Source: Candidatus Melainabacteria bacterium
GTDB lineage: Bacteria > Cyanobacteriota > Vampirovibrionia > Obscuribacterales > Obscuribacteraceae
Direction: 5' to 3'
DNA: 64,000 nt
Assembly (NCBI GenBank): GCA_003153555.1
Contig: PLZS01000082.1
Coordinates: forward strand, 1 to 64,000
Part shown: positions 17,263 to 26,584 of the stretch, one piece after another
Layout: every line of letters starts with the position of its first letter
Numbering within the stretch: the stretch's first letter is position 1
Notes under the pieces: model-generated
Databases searched by the model: none
What the model was told of the DNA's origin: nothing
What the model saw: only the letters and a program-made list of their open reading frames with translations
Translations under genes and position numbers: made by a program

Positions 17263-18294
17263 TCAAGATCTACCAGATGCACCGTCGCCGGCTACGCGCA
17301 CAACAAGTTTACCAAAGTTCCTGCCCTTAAGCATGCCGATGAAAGCTTCCGGTGCTGCCTCAAGCCCTTCGACGATGTCCTCGCGATACTTGATGTGGCC
17401 TTGTTTGATCCAAGCGCTGACATCGCGGTGAAAACTTGCCGCCTGGTCAGCAAAGTCGCTGACAATAAAGCCGCGCAGCGTTAACCTTTGACGCAAGACT
17501 TTCGCCATCAACTCTGGTGTGCGATCGGGTCCCGTCGGCAGCTGAGTGGCACTGTAATAAGCAATCAAACCGCATACGGGGATGCGCGCGAAATCATTGA
17601 GAAGAGGCAGGACTGCGCTCCACACTTCACCGCCGACGTTTTCGAAATAGACGTCGATGCCCTTCGGGCACGCTTTGGCAAGTTCTTCGGCAAATTGCGG
17701 CGAGCGATGATCGACTGCTGCATCAAAACCGAATTCTTCGATCAATGCCTTGCATTTCTCGGCACCGCCGGCAATGCCAACAGTCCGGCATTGTTTAATT
17801 TTAGCGATTTGCCCAACCATCGACCCGACCGGACCCGTGGCTGCCGCAACGCAAACCGTTTCTCCTTCCTTGGGTTGCCCGATCGTCAGCAATCCGGCAT
17901 AGGCTGTCATGCCGGGCATGCCCAAAACGCCGAGTGCGGTCGAAACTGGTGCTGCCGATGGATCTAGCTTGCGAAGCCCCTGACTGGCCGTAGCATATTT
18001 CTGCCAGCCGGAGTAGGAGAGAACAACATCGCCCTCCTTGAAGGCAGAGTTTTTGGAGACAACTACTTCCGCGACCGTCCCGCCTTCCATAACTTCGTCA
18101 ATTTGCACTGGCTTCGCATAGGACTTAGCGTCACTCATACGTCCGCGCATATATGGATCTAATGAAAGGAACAACGTTCGCAATAGGACTTCGCCGTCCT
18201 TCGCCTGAGGGACCTCGCTTTCCTCGATGCGAAAGTCTGATGCCTTGGGGTCGCCCTTTGGCCGGGACGCGAGAACGACACGTTGGTTTTTCAC
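17263..18294 (-). CDS. NADP-dependent MDR oxidoreductase (CurA/leukotriene B4 dehydrogenase-like)
   Basis: 343 residues, the usual length of zinc-independent medium-chain reductases that reduce alkenals or alkenones with NADPH. Typical features are an N-terminal segment with SLDPYMRGRM, a GVLGMPGMTAYAGL loop, the nucleotide-binding AAATGPVGSMVGQIAK (about residue 150), VDHRSPQFAEELAKACPKG and FENVGGEVWSAVLPLLN. It has no zinc-ligand cysteines. The substrate cannot be told from the sequence; detoxification of reactive carbonyls is the usual role. It is divergent from the YchJ-like gene, with a GGAAACGTTTCC palindrome (18373-18384) in between. Confidence 0.9.
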   Translation of the reverse strand: MKNQRVVLASRPKGDPKASDFRIEESEVPQAKDGEVLLRTLFLSLDPYMRGRMSDAKSYAKPVQIDEVMEGGTVAEVVVSKNSAFKEGDVVLSYSGWQKYATASQGLRKLDPSAAPVSTALGVLGMPGMTAYAGLLTIGQPKEGETVCVAAATGPVGSMVGQIAKIKQCRTVGIAGGAEKCKALIEEFGFDAAVDHRSPQFAEELAKACPKGIDVYFENVGGEVWSAVLPLLNDFARIPVCGLIAYYSATQLPTGPDRTPELMAKVLRQRLTLRGFIVSDFADQAASFHRDVSAWIKQGHIKYREDIVEGLEAAPEAFIGMLKGRNFGKLVVRVAGDGASGRS

Positions 18295-18446
18295 GATTCA
18301 CCTCATCAAGTAATCATTACAACTGGACAAAAATTTGTCGGCCTATTGTGGCACTTTCCGGCAGGTCCCGTTGGAAACGTTTCCCGAGACTGACCGAAGA
18401 CGCTTCGTCTGTGACAAAATAAACAAGCCTAGACCGACCTCAATCA

Positions 18447-18851
18447 ATGAACAAATTTGACCGATGCTTTTGCTGTAGCAAACAGCTTTATCACAAGTGT
18501 TGCCAGCCCTATCATCAGGGAGCGCTTCCACCAGACGCGCTTGCTCTGATGAGGTCACGCTATTCAGCTTTTGAACTCAATCTTCCAGAGTACATTATGA
18601 ACACGACCCATCCTGAACATCCAGAGTACACAACCGATCGAACACGCTGGAGGAAAGACCTCGAAACCTTTTCAAAACACACTCGTTTTGACCGACTCAA
18701 AGTCTTGGAGTTCGTTGATGGAGAAGACGTGGCCATTGTTTCATTCACCGCGTATTTAAGGCAAGCCGACAAAGACGCCAGTTTCACAGAGAAAAGTACA
18801 TTTGCCAAAGTGGATGGGAAATGGTTTTACAAATCCGGCGAAATCACTTGA
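18447..18851 (+). CDS. YchJ/UPF0225-family SEC-C protein
   Basis: 134 residues. The N-terminal CFCCSKQLYHKCCQPYHQG is a SEC-C-type zinc-binding motif, and PDALALMRSRYSAFELNLPEYIMNT plus an NTF2-like C-terminal half (VDGEDVAIVSFTAYL, KSTFAKVDGKWFY) match the YchJ family. The normal C-x-C-G-S knuckle reads CFCCSK here, so one glycine is changed but all cysteines remain. The function of the family is unknown. Two REP-like repeats follow directly. Confidence 0.85.
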   Translation: MNKFDRCFCCSKQLYHKCCQPYHQGALPPDALALMRSRYSAFELNLPEYIMNTTHPEHPEYTTDRTRWRKDLETFSKHTRFDRLKVLEFVDGEDVAIVSFTAYLRQADKDASFTEKSTFAKVDGKWFYKSGEIT

Positions 18852-18854
18852 TCC

Positions 18855-18882
18855 TGGAGTGCACGAGTCCCGCGCTTCGAAC
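18855..18882. repeat. REP-like repeat, copy 1 of a pair
   Basis: TGGAGTGCACGAGTCCCGCG followed by CTTCGAAC. It is repeated 67 bp further on (18922-18951) as a fuller palindrome, and resembles the element at 11331-11356. Both lie just after the YchJ-like stop, in the convergent gap before the TPR lipoprotein. Confidence 0.55.
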
Positions 18883-18921
18883 ATAAGCACCGTTCCACTC
18901 AATCCGGCAACTCGCTAATCA

Positions 18922-18951
18922 TGGAGCGCACGCGTCCCGCGTGCCTCGAAC
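18922..18951. repeat. REP-like repeat, copy 2 of a pair
   Basis: TGGAGCGCACGCGTCCCGCG followed by TGCCTCGAAC, with arms GCACGC and GCGTGC forming a hairpin. Second copy of the 18855-18882 element. Confidence 0.6.
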
Positions 18952-18993
18952 AATCCGACTACATGGTTAAGTGCGACTGGAAGAGTCACCAAT

Positions 18994-20778
18994 TCATCTC
19001 GCCTGATTAAAACTTGACTCCAGGCTGCCCGGCTGCACTCTCAGGACGACTCTACTCAGATTGGGAGTGGTGCCTTTCTGAGCTGCGTCTACTGCCGCAA
19101 GTGCAATTTGGCGCGACTGCTGTTCGCGAACGTTGGATGGTTCTGCAATTGCGATCAGGGTGCGAATGTAGCTTAGCGTAGCGGTCACAGCCTCTCGTTG
19201 CGAATGTCTTTGCAAATCGGATAACAAATATGCCAACGATTTCGCCACAAAGAAACTTCCCATAGTCCGTTTAAATGACTTTACTATTTGCATGCCTGTA
19301 GCTTCAGTGTCGTGACTCAGAGCGGATTGTCCTTGGCAATTTTGCAAGGCGGCAATGCGGAAATTAAGCTCGGCATCGTTGTATCCAGAACTGCGACGAT
19401 GGAATTTGTTACGCTCGAGCAAATGTCGATAGATCTGCTCTGCCTTTCCAAATTGCCCTTGGCAGAACAACAAATCGCCGAGAGCTTGCATTCCGTATGC
19501 ATCGATGCGCTCCTTCCCGTCCGCGTCTTTGCATATGAGAAATGCACGCTGAGCAAAATCAGCAGCCTTCGTACTTTGATTTTGACGATCGAAAACTGTA
19601 GCCATCAGCAAAAGGGGTTGGGCAGTTCGTTCATTCTGCGCACCATACAGTTCGATTCTGGAGTTCAACCACTGATTCAAGATTGGCTCAGTCACGCTCT
19701 TGGGCTCGAAGACCGCTGCTCCAGCCCAACTTTCCAGGAGGGCGTCCGTGCCATGGTTCGGCTTCGGATCGATTGCCATCCAATTAGTTACAGCAGACTT
19801 GTAACTGCTTTGTGCATCGCCTAACCTTCCTTCAAACGAATAAACATCACCCAGTCCGGCATACGCTATGGCAAGCAGGAAGCTGTTCTTCATGCGCTTG
19901 GCGATTTCAAGGGCGTCTAAATAATGCTTTTCTGCGGAGGAAAGATCTCCCGATTTAACGCAATCAAATCCTAATTTACATTGAGCCCTGCATCTTCCCG
20001 CGGCAAGCACATCACGCGCCTCCTGCGGCTGTCCAGCTTTGTCTAGCGCGGCTGCATAACGGCGATTGATACCATTCATCACCGACGGAGCGAACGTTGT
20101 AGTCAATCGCGGTGATGACACCAACGTGTACAGTCTTTGCGCTTCGTCCATCTTGTTCAGGTCTACGGCATTGTAGAGCGCCGATACTAGAGTCCCTGCA
20201 TAGTCGCTTCTCGCAAGCTGATCGATCTGAGGATGTTTATCATCCGCTTCCAACTGTTGATAGATTGTGATGGACTCATTCAATTCTTGTTCGGCTATGC
20301 TGAATTGGTGAGTTTGTTCATGCAAAGCACCTAAAAGACCGAGATTGTAAGCGAGGTGTTCGCGTTCAGTACTCAAATTGGCACTCGAAGAGTCCTTTTG
20401 CACAGCATTGCGAAGGATTCCTATGGCTCGCTGATAGGATGATTCCGCTGTCTGAGTGTCTCCCAACTTCGCAGAAGAACTCCCCAGTCGCGCCAGGGCA
20501 TCGCTTAGTCTCAATGAATTTGGCGCCAACTTTTCCGCATATCCAAGAGCATTGAAATAGTTAACACGCGCTTGATCGTAGTTTTTAGCGAGATCAAAAG
20601 TTTCGGCGTTAAGGTAAGCCCTTTCCCATTGTCTGAGGTTGTATGAGTCATTCCAGAAAGTCTGATTGGTGCAGCCGGAAACGGATGAAGTTACCAAGGC
20701 AAACCAAAATGCTCGTGCCAGTATGATTGGAGAGTTCTGTCCTTTGGTATGATTTGTGTGCTTATTACTCTTCCGCAC
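18994..20778 (-). CDS. TPR-repeat lipoprotein
   Basis: 594 residues from a GTG. Residues 1-36 form a long basic signal peptide with lipobox VSGC, so the mature protein should be a membrane-anchored lipoprotein. The rest consists of tetratricopeptide-like helical pairs, for example LAKNYDQARVNYFNALGYAE, SSAKLGDTQTAESSYQRAI, GDLSSAEKHYLDALEIAK and CQGQFGKAEQIYRHLLERN. Such domains hold protein complexes together in the envelope. The start lies only 14 bp from the start of the divergent response regulator, so the two promoters must overlap each other's coding region, or the true start is further in. Confidence 0.8.
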   Translation of the reverse strand: MRKSNKHTNHTKGQNSPIILARAFWFALVTSSVSGCTNQTFWNDSYNLRQWERAYLNAETFDLAKNYDQARVNYFNALGYAEKLAPNSLRLSDALARLGSSSAKLGDTQTAESSYQRAIGILRNAVQKDSSSANLSTEREHLAYNLGLLGALHEQTHQFSIAEQELNESITIYQQLEADDKHPQIDQLARSDYAGTLVSALYNAVDLNKMDEAQRLYTLVSSPRLTTTFAPSVMNGINRRYAAALDKAGQPQEARDVLAAGRCRAQCKLGFDCVKSGDLSSAEKHYLDALEIAKRMKNSFLLAIAYAGLGDVYSFEGRLGDAQSSYKSAVTNWMAIDPKPNHGTDALLESWAGAAVFEPKSVTEPILNQWLNSRIELYGAQNERTAQPLLLMATVFDRQNQSTKAADFAQRAFLICKDADGKERIDAYGMQALGDLLFCQGQFGKAEQIYRHLLERNKFHRRSSGYNDAELNFRIAALQNCQGQSALSHDTEATGMQIVKSFKRTMGSFFVAKSLAYLLSDLQRHSQREAVTATLSYIRTLIAIAEPSNVREQQSRQIALAAVDAAQKGTTPNLSRVVLRVQPGSLESSFNQAR

Positions 20779-20792
20779 TATTTTTCAAGGTC

Positions 20793-21467
20793 ATGGCAAA
20801 GATACTAATTGTAGAGGATGATCTAGACATCTGCACACAAGTAGTGGGCTGGCTTACATTCGATAAACACACTGTCGAAGCTGTTCACGATGGCAAGGAA
20901 GGCAGTGATAGACTCAAGTTTTATCAATATGAGGTGATCATATTGGATGTTAACCTGCCGCACATTTCTGGCTTCGACTTGTGCAAAAGGTATCGAGAAG
21001 CTGGCGGAAACACGCCGATTCTGATGCTAACTGGAAAAACTGAAATTGCCGACAAAGAAGAAGGTTTGGATTCAGGTGCTGATGATTACCTGACAAAGCC
21101 GTTTCATATGAAGGAATTATCCGCACGGATCCGCGCTTTGCTGCGACGCTCTACCAAAGCAGTTGGAAACGTACTAGAACTCGGTGGCTACTCGCTCGAC
21201 ACCGCCAAGAAACAATTCTCCGTTGACGGCGAAGCGGTTACACTTGCACCAAAAGAATTCGCGTTAATGGAATTTTTCATGCGCCATCCAGACGAAGTAT
21301 TCAGCCAAGAAACGCTCCTTGACAGAGTTTGGAGCAGTGAGTCCGACGCCTCAGTTTATTCCGTTTACACAGCCGTCAAAACACTGCGCAAAAAGCTAAC
21401 TACCGACGGCAAAAAATCCATCCTCAGCACCGTGCACGGAATGGGATATAGACTCGAATCCAAGTAG
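20793..21467 (+). CDS. OmpR/PhoB-family response regulator
   Basis: 224 residues from ATG 20793 (AAGG upstream); a longer frame starts earlier but adds no receiver sequence. The receiver domain (1-115) has the acidic EDD pair, phospho-acceptor Asp in VIILDVNLP, Thr in MLTGK and Lys in LTKPF. The C-terminal winged helix (125-224) has the OmpR pattern TLAPKEFALMEFFMRHP, SVYTAVKTLRKKL and TVHGMGYRLE. OmpR-type proteins bind tandem half-sites 10-11 bp apart; three such tandem TTTGAG sites occur in the window. No kinase is adjacent; the kinase at 23.9-25.3 kb is a possible partner. A 15-bp palindrome follows the stop. Confidence 0.9.
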   Translation: MAKILIVEDDLDICTQVVGWLTFDKHTVEAVHDGKEGSDRLKFYQYEVIILDVNLPHISGFDLCKRYREAGGNTPILMLTGKTEIADKEEGLDSGADDYLTKPFHMKELSARIRALLRRSTKAVGNVLELGGYSLDTAKKQFSVDGEAVTLAPKEFALMEFFMRHPDEVFSQETLLDRVWSSESDASVYSVYTAVKTLRKKLTTDGKKSILSTVHGMGYRLESK

Positions 21468-21838
21468 CTGGGCAAGGTCGCACTTTCGAAGTGCACGAAA
21501 TTCGTCACCTTCAAAAATAGCGGATAAACTGGTCTCGTTTTCGAGGCGATTGAAGTGAACTTTGCCTAAGCCAAATTCAATGTGCCTGTTTCTGCAAAGA
21601 CTTGCTTCAACTAGTCACTATTGACGAATGTTATGTGGGCTTCGCGTCAGCGACACCGAATATGGTGCGAAGGAGGCGGCGCCAAAATACTACATTCGGC
21701 TAAAAATCTCATTTGCTTAGAAACTTAGCTGACCAGACCGGCATAGATGAAGATCGCCTTGACCCCCTATAATAACGGCTGCACGCGGCCTAATGAATAA
21801 TCCTCAAGACGGCTATAACTCAAGGGGATCTATAATAT
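21468..21838. other. Intergenic region with two inverted repeats
   Basis: The 371 bp after the response regulator hold no gene. GCACTT-TCG-AAGTGC (21480-21494) lies 13 bp after the stop and may be a weak terminator or operator. A second hairpin at 21640-21672 has CTTCG/CGAAG outer arms and the inner CACC-GAATAT-GGTG (21654-21667), a member of the dispersed CACC/GGTG hairpin family described in the findings. Confidence 0.5.
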
Positions 21839-23278
21839 ATGGCCACTGTCGATTCAAAGACCTCTCAACAAGCTCTGGACATGATTCTTGCCGCTATTGG
21901 GCTACGGGAGTCCGATCACAAGGGCGCTGTCACGATCCATGGCAAGGATCCAATTCTGGCCTCGCGGCACCGTTTTGGTGAACTCATGGCTGCAGCCCAG
22001 GCTGCACTTGGCATGGCTCTTAGCGATCTCTGGCAGCTTCGTGGCGGCAATCCTCAAAGTGTGACGACCAGCGTGAAAAACGCCGTGCACCAACACCATG
22101 GCGTCGCCTTCATGCGCCAGAATGGCCGGCAAGTACCTTTCACCGACTATGGTTCCGGTGTCGGCGTGGACAGTCCGCTGAGTAGCGAGTTTTATCCTAC
22201 ACGTGACGGACGTTTCGTGAAGATCGAGCTTTTCTATCCCCGGCTACGCGATGCAATGTTTAAAGTCCTCAAGTGCGCTCCCACCCAGCGCGCAGTCGAG
22301 GCAGCGATTATGCAGTGGGATGGCGAGGCGCTCGAGCTGGCCATCCGGGAGGAGTCGGGAGCAATTGGCATGATCCGAACCGCCTCGGAGTGGCTTGCCC
22401 ATCCGGTTGGGCGCCGCCTGGCCGCCAAGCCTGTGATCGAGGTGCAAAAGATTGGTGATAGCGATCCAATCCCCCTGCCCGCAGGGTGCGATAAACCGCT
22501 AAGCGGCATTCGTGTGCTCGACTGCACTCACGTCATCGGTGGTCCTGTCACGGCGCGTACGCTAGCCGAATTCGGCGCGGACGTGTTGCATCTTTCAAAG
22601 CCCAACTACCCGGATCACATGAATTGGCGATTGGAAACTGACATCGGAAAGCGTGCGGCCTACTGCGACTTCAACGAAGAGTCAGATATGCGTCGATTTT
22701 TCGAACTTCTCCAATCCACCGACGTGTTCACCTGTTCATATCTGAACCTCGACCAGAAGGGCATCTCGCCGCGTCGTCTGGCCACTAGCAGGCCGGGTAT
22801 TATTGCGCATGAACTGCGCTGTTTCGACTTTGAAGGAGAATGGGCGAATTTCCGGGGTTTCGACATGCTTGCAGTAGCTGTGTCGGGTTACTGTGATGCC
22901 GAAGGAGCAATTGATGCGCCAATCATGCCTTTGCAGGTGATTTTTGCCGACTACCTTGCAGCCTATTGCGGCGCAGCTGGTGTCGCAGCCGCGTTACATC
23001 GCCGGGCGATCGAAGGTGGCAGCTACCAAGTGAGGGTATCGCTCACCCGAATGTGCATGTGGGCGCAAGAGATCGGACTGCTCGATGGTAATGCCTTAGA
23101 CGGCACTCTTCGCTTTGCTGATATACCAAACCAAGCCGATGTGCCTGTATGCAAAATCGACAGTCCGTTTGGCCAGATCACCTACCTCCCGAGCCTGATC
23201 GACATGCCTGACATTAAACCCGGATACCTACGGGGTCCCCAGCCGCTTGGATCCTCACTTTTGGAATGGGTGGAGTAG
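21839..23278 (+). CDS. Family III (CaiB/BaiF) CoA-transferase
   Basis: 479 residues. The Rossmann-like CoA-binding region begins only at about residue 220 (LSGIRVLDCTHVIGGPVTARTLAEFGADVLHL is the stretch, seen as GIRVLDCTH and TLAEFGADVLH) and runs to EGGSYQVRVSL. The N-terminal 215 residues hold the small-domain motif (FYPTRDGRFVKIEL, EWLAHPVGRRL). This order matches a known long subgroup of family III enzymes. They move CoA between carboxylic acids; the acceptor here is unknown. The gene is GC-richer than its neighbours, which may mean transfer. No other fatty-acid or carnitine gene is near. Confidence 0.85.
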   Translation: MATVDSKTSQQALDMILAAIGLRESDHKGAVTIHGKDPILASRHRFGELMAAAQAALGMALSDLWQLRGGNPQSVTTSVKNAVHQHHGVAFMRQNGRQVPFTDYGSGVGVDSPLSSEFYPTRDGRFVKIELFYPRLRDAMFKVLKCAPTQRAVEAAIMQWDGEALELAIREESGAIGMIRTASEWLAHPVGRRLAAKPVIEVQKIGDSDPIPLPAGCDKPLSGIRVLDCTHVIGGPVTARTLAEFGADVLHLSKPNYPDHMNWRLETDIGKRAAYCDFNEESDMRRFFELLQSTDVFTCSYLNLDQKGISPRRLATSRPGIIAHELRCFDFEGEWANFRGFDMLAVAVSGYCDAEGAIDAPIMPLQVIFADYLAAYCGAAGVAAALHRRAIEGGSYQVRVSLTRMCMWAQEIGLLDGNALDGTLRFADIPNQADVPVCKIDSPFGQITYLPSLIDMPDIKPGYLRGPQPLGSSLLEWVE

Positions 23279-23363
23279 GTCATCTCTTCTAGTGGCGCAG
23301 CTTGCAAGAGGGCATAAAAGTCTCTCCGCACCACCAATGGTATCATCATGCAATAACTGCAGT

Positions 23364-23408
23364 AGGCGGACCGCCTCATAGTTCCTTATGTTCGTTTTCT
23401 AGGAACTA
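23364..23408. terminator. Paired inverted repeats in a convergent gap
   Basis: AGGCGG-A-CCGCCT (23364-23376) is followed at once by TAGTTCCT (23379-23386) and AGGAACTA (23401-23408) with a T-rich loop. The position between the convergent CoA-transferase and the small membrane protein suggests a bidirectional terminator, but no clean U-run follows. Confidence 0.4.
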
Positions 23409-23433
23409 AATTGCTTCCAAAACATTCACGAAC

Positions 23434-23712
23434 TTAAGCAACTTTGCCTGCCATCTCTCTTTTGATGGTCCAGTGCAGTGCCAAAGCCGGTGTCAATAAA
23501 ACGAAGATGACATAAAACTTGACTGCAGTAAAGAAGTAAGCCATCAGTGGACCTAATGCCTCACGGCTTGTGTGAAACCACTGCGATATGAGCCCGGTCC
23601 ATGTGTCCCAAAGCGCAAAGGTGGCGAGCGCCATGAACAGATTAAAAACAAAAGCGACAGCCACAGCTCTCAAAAGTATATTCCGAACCAGTCGGAGCGA
23701 ATCCAATGTCAC
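23434..23712 (-). CDS. Small membrane protein with two helices
   Basis: 92 residues with a start codon at 23712, close behind a possible AGGAG. Two hydrophobic segments (about 13-35, AVAVAFVFNLFMALATFAL; and 58-80, FFTAVKFYVIFVLLTPALAL) are joined by an amphipathic loop with WFHTSREALG. No family is recognised. It lies downstream of nothing on its strand except the histidine kinase, 153 bp away, so it is probably a separate unit. Confidence 0.6.
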   Translation of the reverse strand: MTLDSLRLVRNILLRAVAVAFVFNLFMALATFALWDTWTGLISQWFHTSREALGPLMAYFFTAVKFYVIFVLLTPALALHWTIKREMAGKVA

Positions 23713-23865
23713 GTCGTGTTCCTCCTAATGAAGAACCTCAAATGCGCATTCTTCTTACTGATAATTTTACACCGAACAAGGTAACCGTGCTTTTGCAAGC
23801 ATGCTTAGCGCGCCTTTATACGCATGCTGTCCGTCCCGCGGCTGCCAAGTCGAAGATTTCTCGGT

Positions 23866-25308
23866 CTAACTCGGAATGCGAAACCAAAACGTACTGCCTT
23901 TATCTTCCTCGGAAATGACACCAATGGTGCCACCGTGAGCTTCAACAAATGCCTTGCAGATCGCCAAGCCCAGACCAGTTCCGCGCGCGTTCTGCGCGTC
24001 TTCATTGCGGACCTGCTGGTAACGCTCGAAAATGCTTTTCAGGAATCGCTTCGGAATGCCCCGTCCCTGGTCGGCAACTTTGAACTCCACGCCACCATCA
24101 TAGTTCTGCGCACTCACTGTGATTTTGGACGAGGCGGGTGAAAACTTGATGGCGTTGGAAATTAGATTGATCAGGACCTGGATCAATCGATCTCCATCCG
24201 CCACAATTACTAATTCGGTAGGAACATATTCTACTGTCAGCTGCTTTTGCTCAGCGAGCAGCGAGACCACATCTTCGACACGCTCAAACAATTCCTCGAC
24301 TACCACCTGCGCCTTTTGGATTTGTAGATTGCCGCCCTCCATCTTTTCAAAATCAAGCAGGTCGTTGATCAATCGAATCAATCGGTCCACGTTTCCTTCG
24401 GCGATAGAAAGCGTCTTAATAGCACCATCTGTAAGGTCGCCAAAGACACGATTGGAAAGCAAAGTCAAAGAACCTTGCACAGATGTTAAAGGAGCGCGCA
24501 GATCGTGACTAACAATGGAAAGCAGCTCTTGTTTCCTCTGAGAGGCCTCAGCCAATGACTCGGACATTTTGTGAAAAACCTGATCGACTACGGCGATCTC
24601 ATCATGACCTTTAAGTGGTGGCAACAAATCTTTGTTGGCGCCAAGTCGAACCGTGTTGTTTACGAGTATATCGAACCGACGAGTGGTGCTCAAATTGAAA
24701 ACAATCGCTGAGCCAACAGCTATAAAGATACTAAACAGAACACCACCAATTAAGCATTGGGAGATAAGAAAACGAGCGCGTTCCTCAGTTTCCGAATCGC
24801 CCGGACCTAGCTCTTGCTGCTCCTTGACCAGCTCCCTAAGTATGCGGATAAAGTCTGTTGCGCTTGATGTCAGTTCGGCTCGGCTGCTAAACATTTCCTC
24901 TTTGAACGTGTAGCCGGATAAAGAGCGCGCCCTGTGCAATGCAGCCACAGCTCGATCTGAAGCAGCTTCTAATTTATTGATGGATTCGATCGGCTTCTTA
25001 CTTTCGCGAAGAAGAACTTTAAGAGTGCGTATCTGTTCCGGAATCGCATCGGTCAATCTATTGAAGGTATCAAACGATTCGCTGCGGTTTGTGGATTTGT
25101 ATATGGCGAAGTTAGAACCGGCAGTGACAAAGTTTGTGATCAAACTATTGCACTCGTTTGATATGTCTTTATAGTGCCTCTCACGCCAGACGGCATCTTC
25201 TGCTTGCTTCTGCAAAATCGCTAGAGTGGAAACGAACAGGAGCATAAAGACGATCGGAATCGTAACCAAGATAAGGACTTTTTGGGAGAGCTTCAGGTCA
25301 AGCCGCAT
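23866..25308 (-). CDS. Membrane sensor histidine kinase
   Basis: 480 residues. Helix 1 (about 9-30) and helix 2 (about 185-208) enclose a helical periplasmic sensor of the four-helix type. A HAMP-like linker is followed by the H box SHDLRAPLTSVQGSL, the N box LINLISNAIKFSP, the G1 box DQGRGIP, the F box (FERYQQV) and the G2 box GTGLGLAI, so all catalytic elements are present. It should autophosphorylate and signal to a response regulator. None is adjacent; the OmpR-type regulator at 20.8 kb and the receiver-only protein at 34.3 kb are candidates. A tandem TTTGAG repeat lies 47-66 bp upstream of its start. Confidence 0.9.
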   Translation of the reverse strand: MRLDLKLSQKVLILVTIPIVFMLLFVSTLAILQKQAEDAVWRERHYKDISNECNSLITNFVTAGSNFAIYKSTNRSESFDTFNRLTDAIPEQIRTLKVLLRESKKPIESINKLEAASDRAVAALHRARSLSGYTFKEEMFSSRAELTSSATDFIRILRELVKEQQELGPGDSETEERARFLISQCLIGGVLFSIFIAVGSAIVFNLSTTRRFDILVNNTVRLGANKDLLPPLKGHDEIAVVDQVFHKMSESLAEASQRKQELLSIVSHDLRAPLTSVQGSLTLLSNRVFGDLTDGAIKTLSIAEGNVDRLIRLINDLLDFEKMEGGNLQIQKAQVVVEELFERVEDVVSLLAEQKQLTVEYVPTELVIVADGDRLIQVLINLISNAIKFSPASSKITVSAQNYDGGVEFKVADQGRGIPKRFLKSIFERYQQVRNEDAQNARGTGLGLAICKAFVEAHGGTIGVISEEDKGSTFWFRIPS

Positions 25309-25354
25309 TATGCCTATCCTGTTGAAATGATCTAAATCTTAGCAGGTCAGAAGA

Positions 25355-25374
25355 TCTCAAATTTCCTCAAATTT
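25355..25374 (-). promoter_or_regulatory. Tandem decamer, candidate response-regulator site
   Basis: On the coding strand of the kinase, AAATTTGAGG and AAATTTGAGA lie head to tail at a 10-bp step, 47-66 bp before its start codon. Tandem half-sites one helical turn apart are typical of OmpR/PhoB-family binding. Similar tandem TTTGAG repeats are at 27989-28009 and 41946-41966. Confidence 0.45.
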
Positions 25375-25531
25375 GACCAATATCCTGAATCAGTGATCGA
25401 GCGAACATCAGCTTCGAATGTGACACAAAAAAATTCAGAGCAGCCAAAAGGGCTATTGGAACAACGCTACCGAATCGAATCAAACCGGACGATATTAAAG
25501 CTGAGGATAGGCAAGTGATATGGCAGAACAA

Positions 25532-25996
25532 TTAACTGTGAGCGCACATGTTAATCAGCATGATAATCAAGAATGCCAATTGCTGAAACAAAAAGACTGG
25601 CAGTTCAAACACACAGATAATTAAGACCTTTCCCAGGGTGCCTCGTTCGCGGCAATATAAAGCTGCACCGATTAATTGCCATGTGACTGTCATCACTGCG
25701 ATTGTTCGGACCATAGCACTAGACATAGGCATGATCCCGAGAACTGGAGCGCCAATGATCCATTCTGATCCAGCCAGATATGGAATCGACGCTATCGCCA
25801 ATGGGACCACAACGAACCCGGCAAACACAATCGCCTCGCGCCTGAGCAAGATCGCCGGAAGGCAAAACGCGACACTGTTGGATTTTAGATCTAGCGATTT
25901 GCTAATACGATCTTGACCGACCAACGCCACGGATTCCGGTTGGTCTACGCGTAGACCTTGCTGCGGTTGCTCTGAATCATTCATCATAAATCGCAA
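25532..25996 (-). CDS. Membrane protein of unknown function
   Basis: 154 residues; the start may be the codon at 25996 or one of the Met codons just inside. The first 45 residues are polar, then four hydrophobic segments follow (about 55-72, 75-92, 95-115, 122-150; e.g. FVVVPLAIASIPYLAG and TLGKVLIICVFELPVF). This pattern recalls Yip1-type or DUF-type small membrane proteins but no family can be named. It stands alone between the kinase and an unannotated stretch. Confidence 0.55.
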   Translation of the reverse strand: MRFMMNDSEQPQQGLRVDQPESVALVGQDRISKSLDLKSNSVAFCLPAILLRREAIVFAGFVVVPLAIASIPYLAGSEWIIGAPVLGIMPMSSAMVRTIAVMTVTWQLIGAALYCRERGTLGKVLIICVFELPVFLFQQLAFLIIMLINMCAHS

Positions 25997-26113
25997 TGAC
26001 TCGTATGCGCGTCTGGACTCTTGACGGTTCGGACTACCTCACCATCTTAGCAATTCTGCACAAGTCGAGCAATTGCTGCTCTGAGCGGAATAAAGGAGTA
26101 GTCCATTGTCGCT

Positions 26114-26326
26114 ATGTACAAACCAGAACTCACCGATTCCTTGGTCCTTTTGGGAGCACTCGTTGAACTGTGTCAATCCGGAAAAATTGACGGATGCGCT
26201 TTAGCATATTCTGCTATCGCATTGACTCCATTGTCATCATTCCGTACCGCTTTGTCATTACTCATCCCTAAATCCCCCTTTGATTCGCTCCGTCAACCCA
26301 ACCTGCGTCGGCAACTTAGATGCTGA
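26114..26326 (+). CDS. Doubtful short gene, possibly frameshifted
   Basis: A 70-residue frame starts with ATG; AAAGGAG lies 15 nt upstream, a long spacing. Near a run of five C (26274-26278) a second frame (26280-26462, 60 residues, ending SDSSAT) takes over, so the two together could be one disrupted gene of about 115 residues. Neither part matches a family I know. The second frame contains the hairpin GCACC-AGATTT-GGTGC (26378-26393). The rest of 25997-26584 shows no better frame. Confidence 0.25.
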   Translation: MYKPELTDSLVLLGALVELCQSGKIDGCALAYSAIALTPLSSFRTALSLLIPKSPFDSLRQPNLRRQLRC

Positions 26327-26584
26327 CAAGCAGCCGTCTTATGAGTGCTTAAACTTTTCGATCTACACCCCAAAGGAGCACCAGATTTGGTGCGCGGATT
26401 CTATTTCGATCAATTCACCTTGCAATGTTGAGGAAATTTTGAGCGATAGCAGCGCCACCTAATTTTCCAGAGGACACAGCTGTCTGGCAATCCGCCATCT
26501 TCACTTACAAGAGATAGAGCAACCAAACGATAAGCTTGATTGCTCTATATAGCTGGTGATTAAAATTCTGCCTTCAGCCGAACT

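Noticed and set aside
18373-18384. GGAAACGTTTCC as a third copy of the LacI-type operator
   Set aside because: The spacing of the two halves differs (even centre, no central C), and the outer bases do not match the other two.
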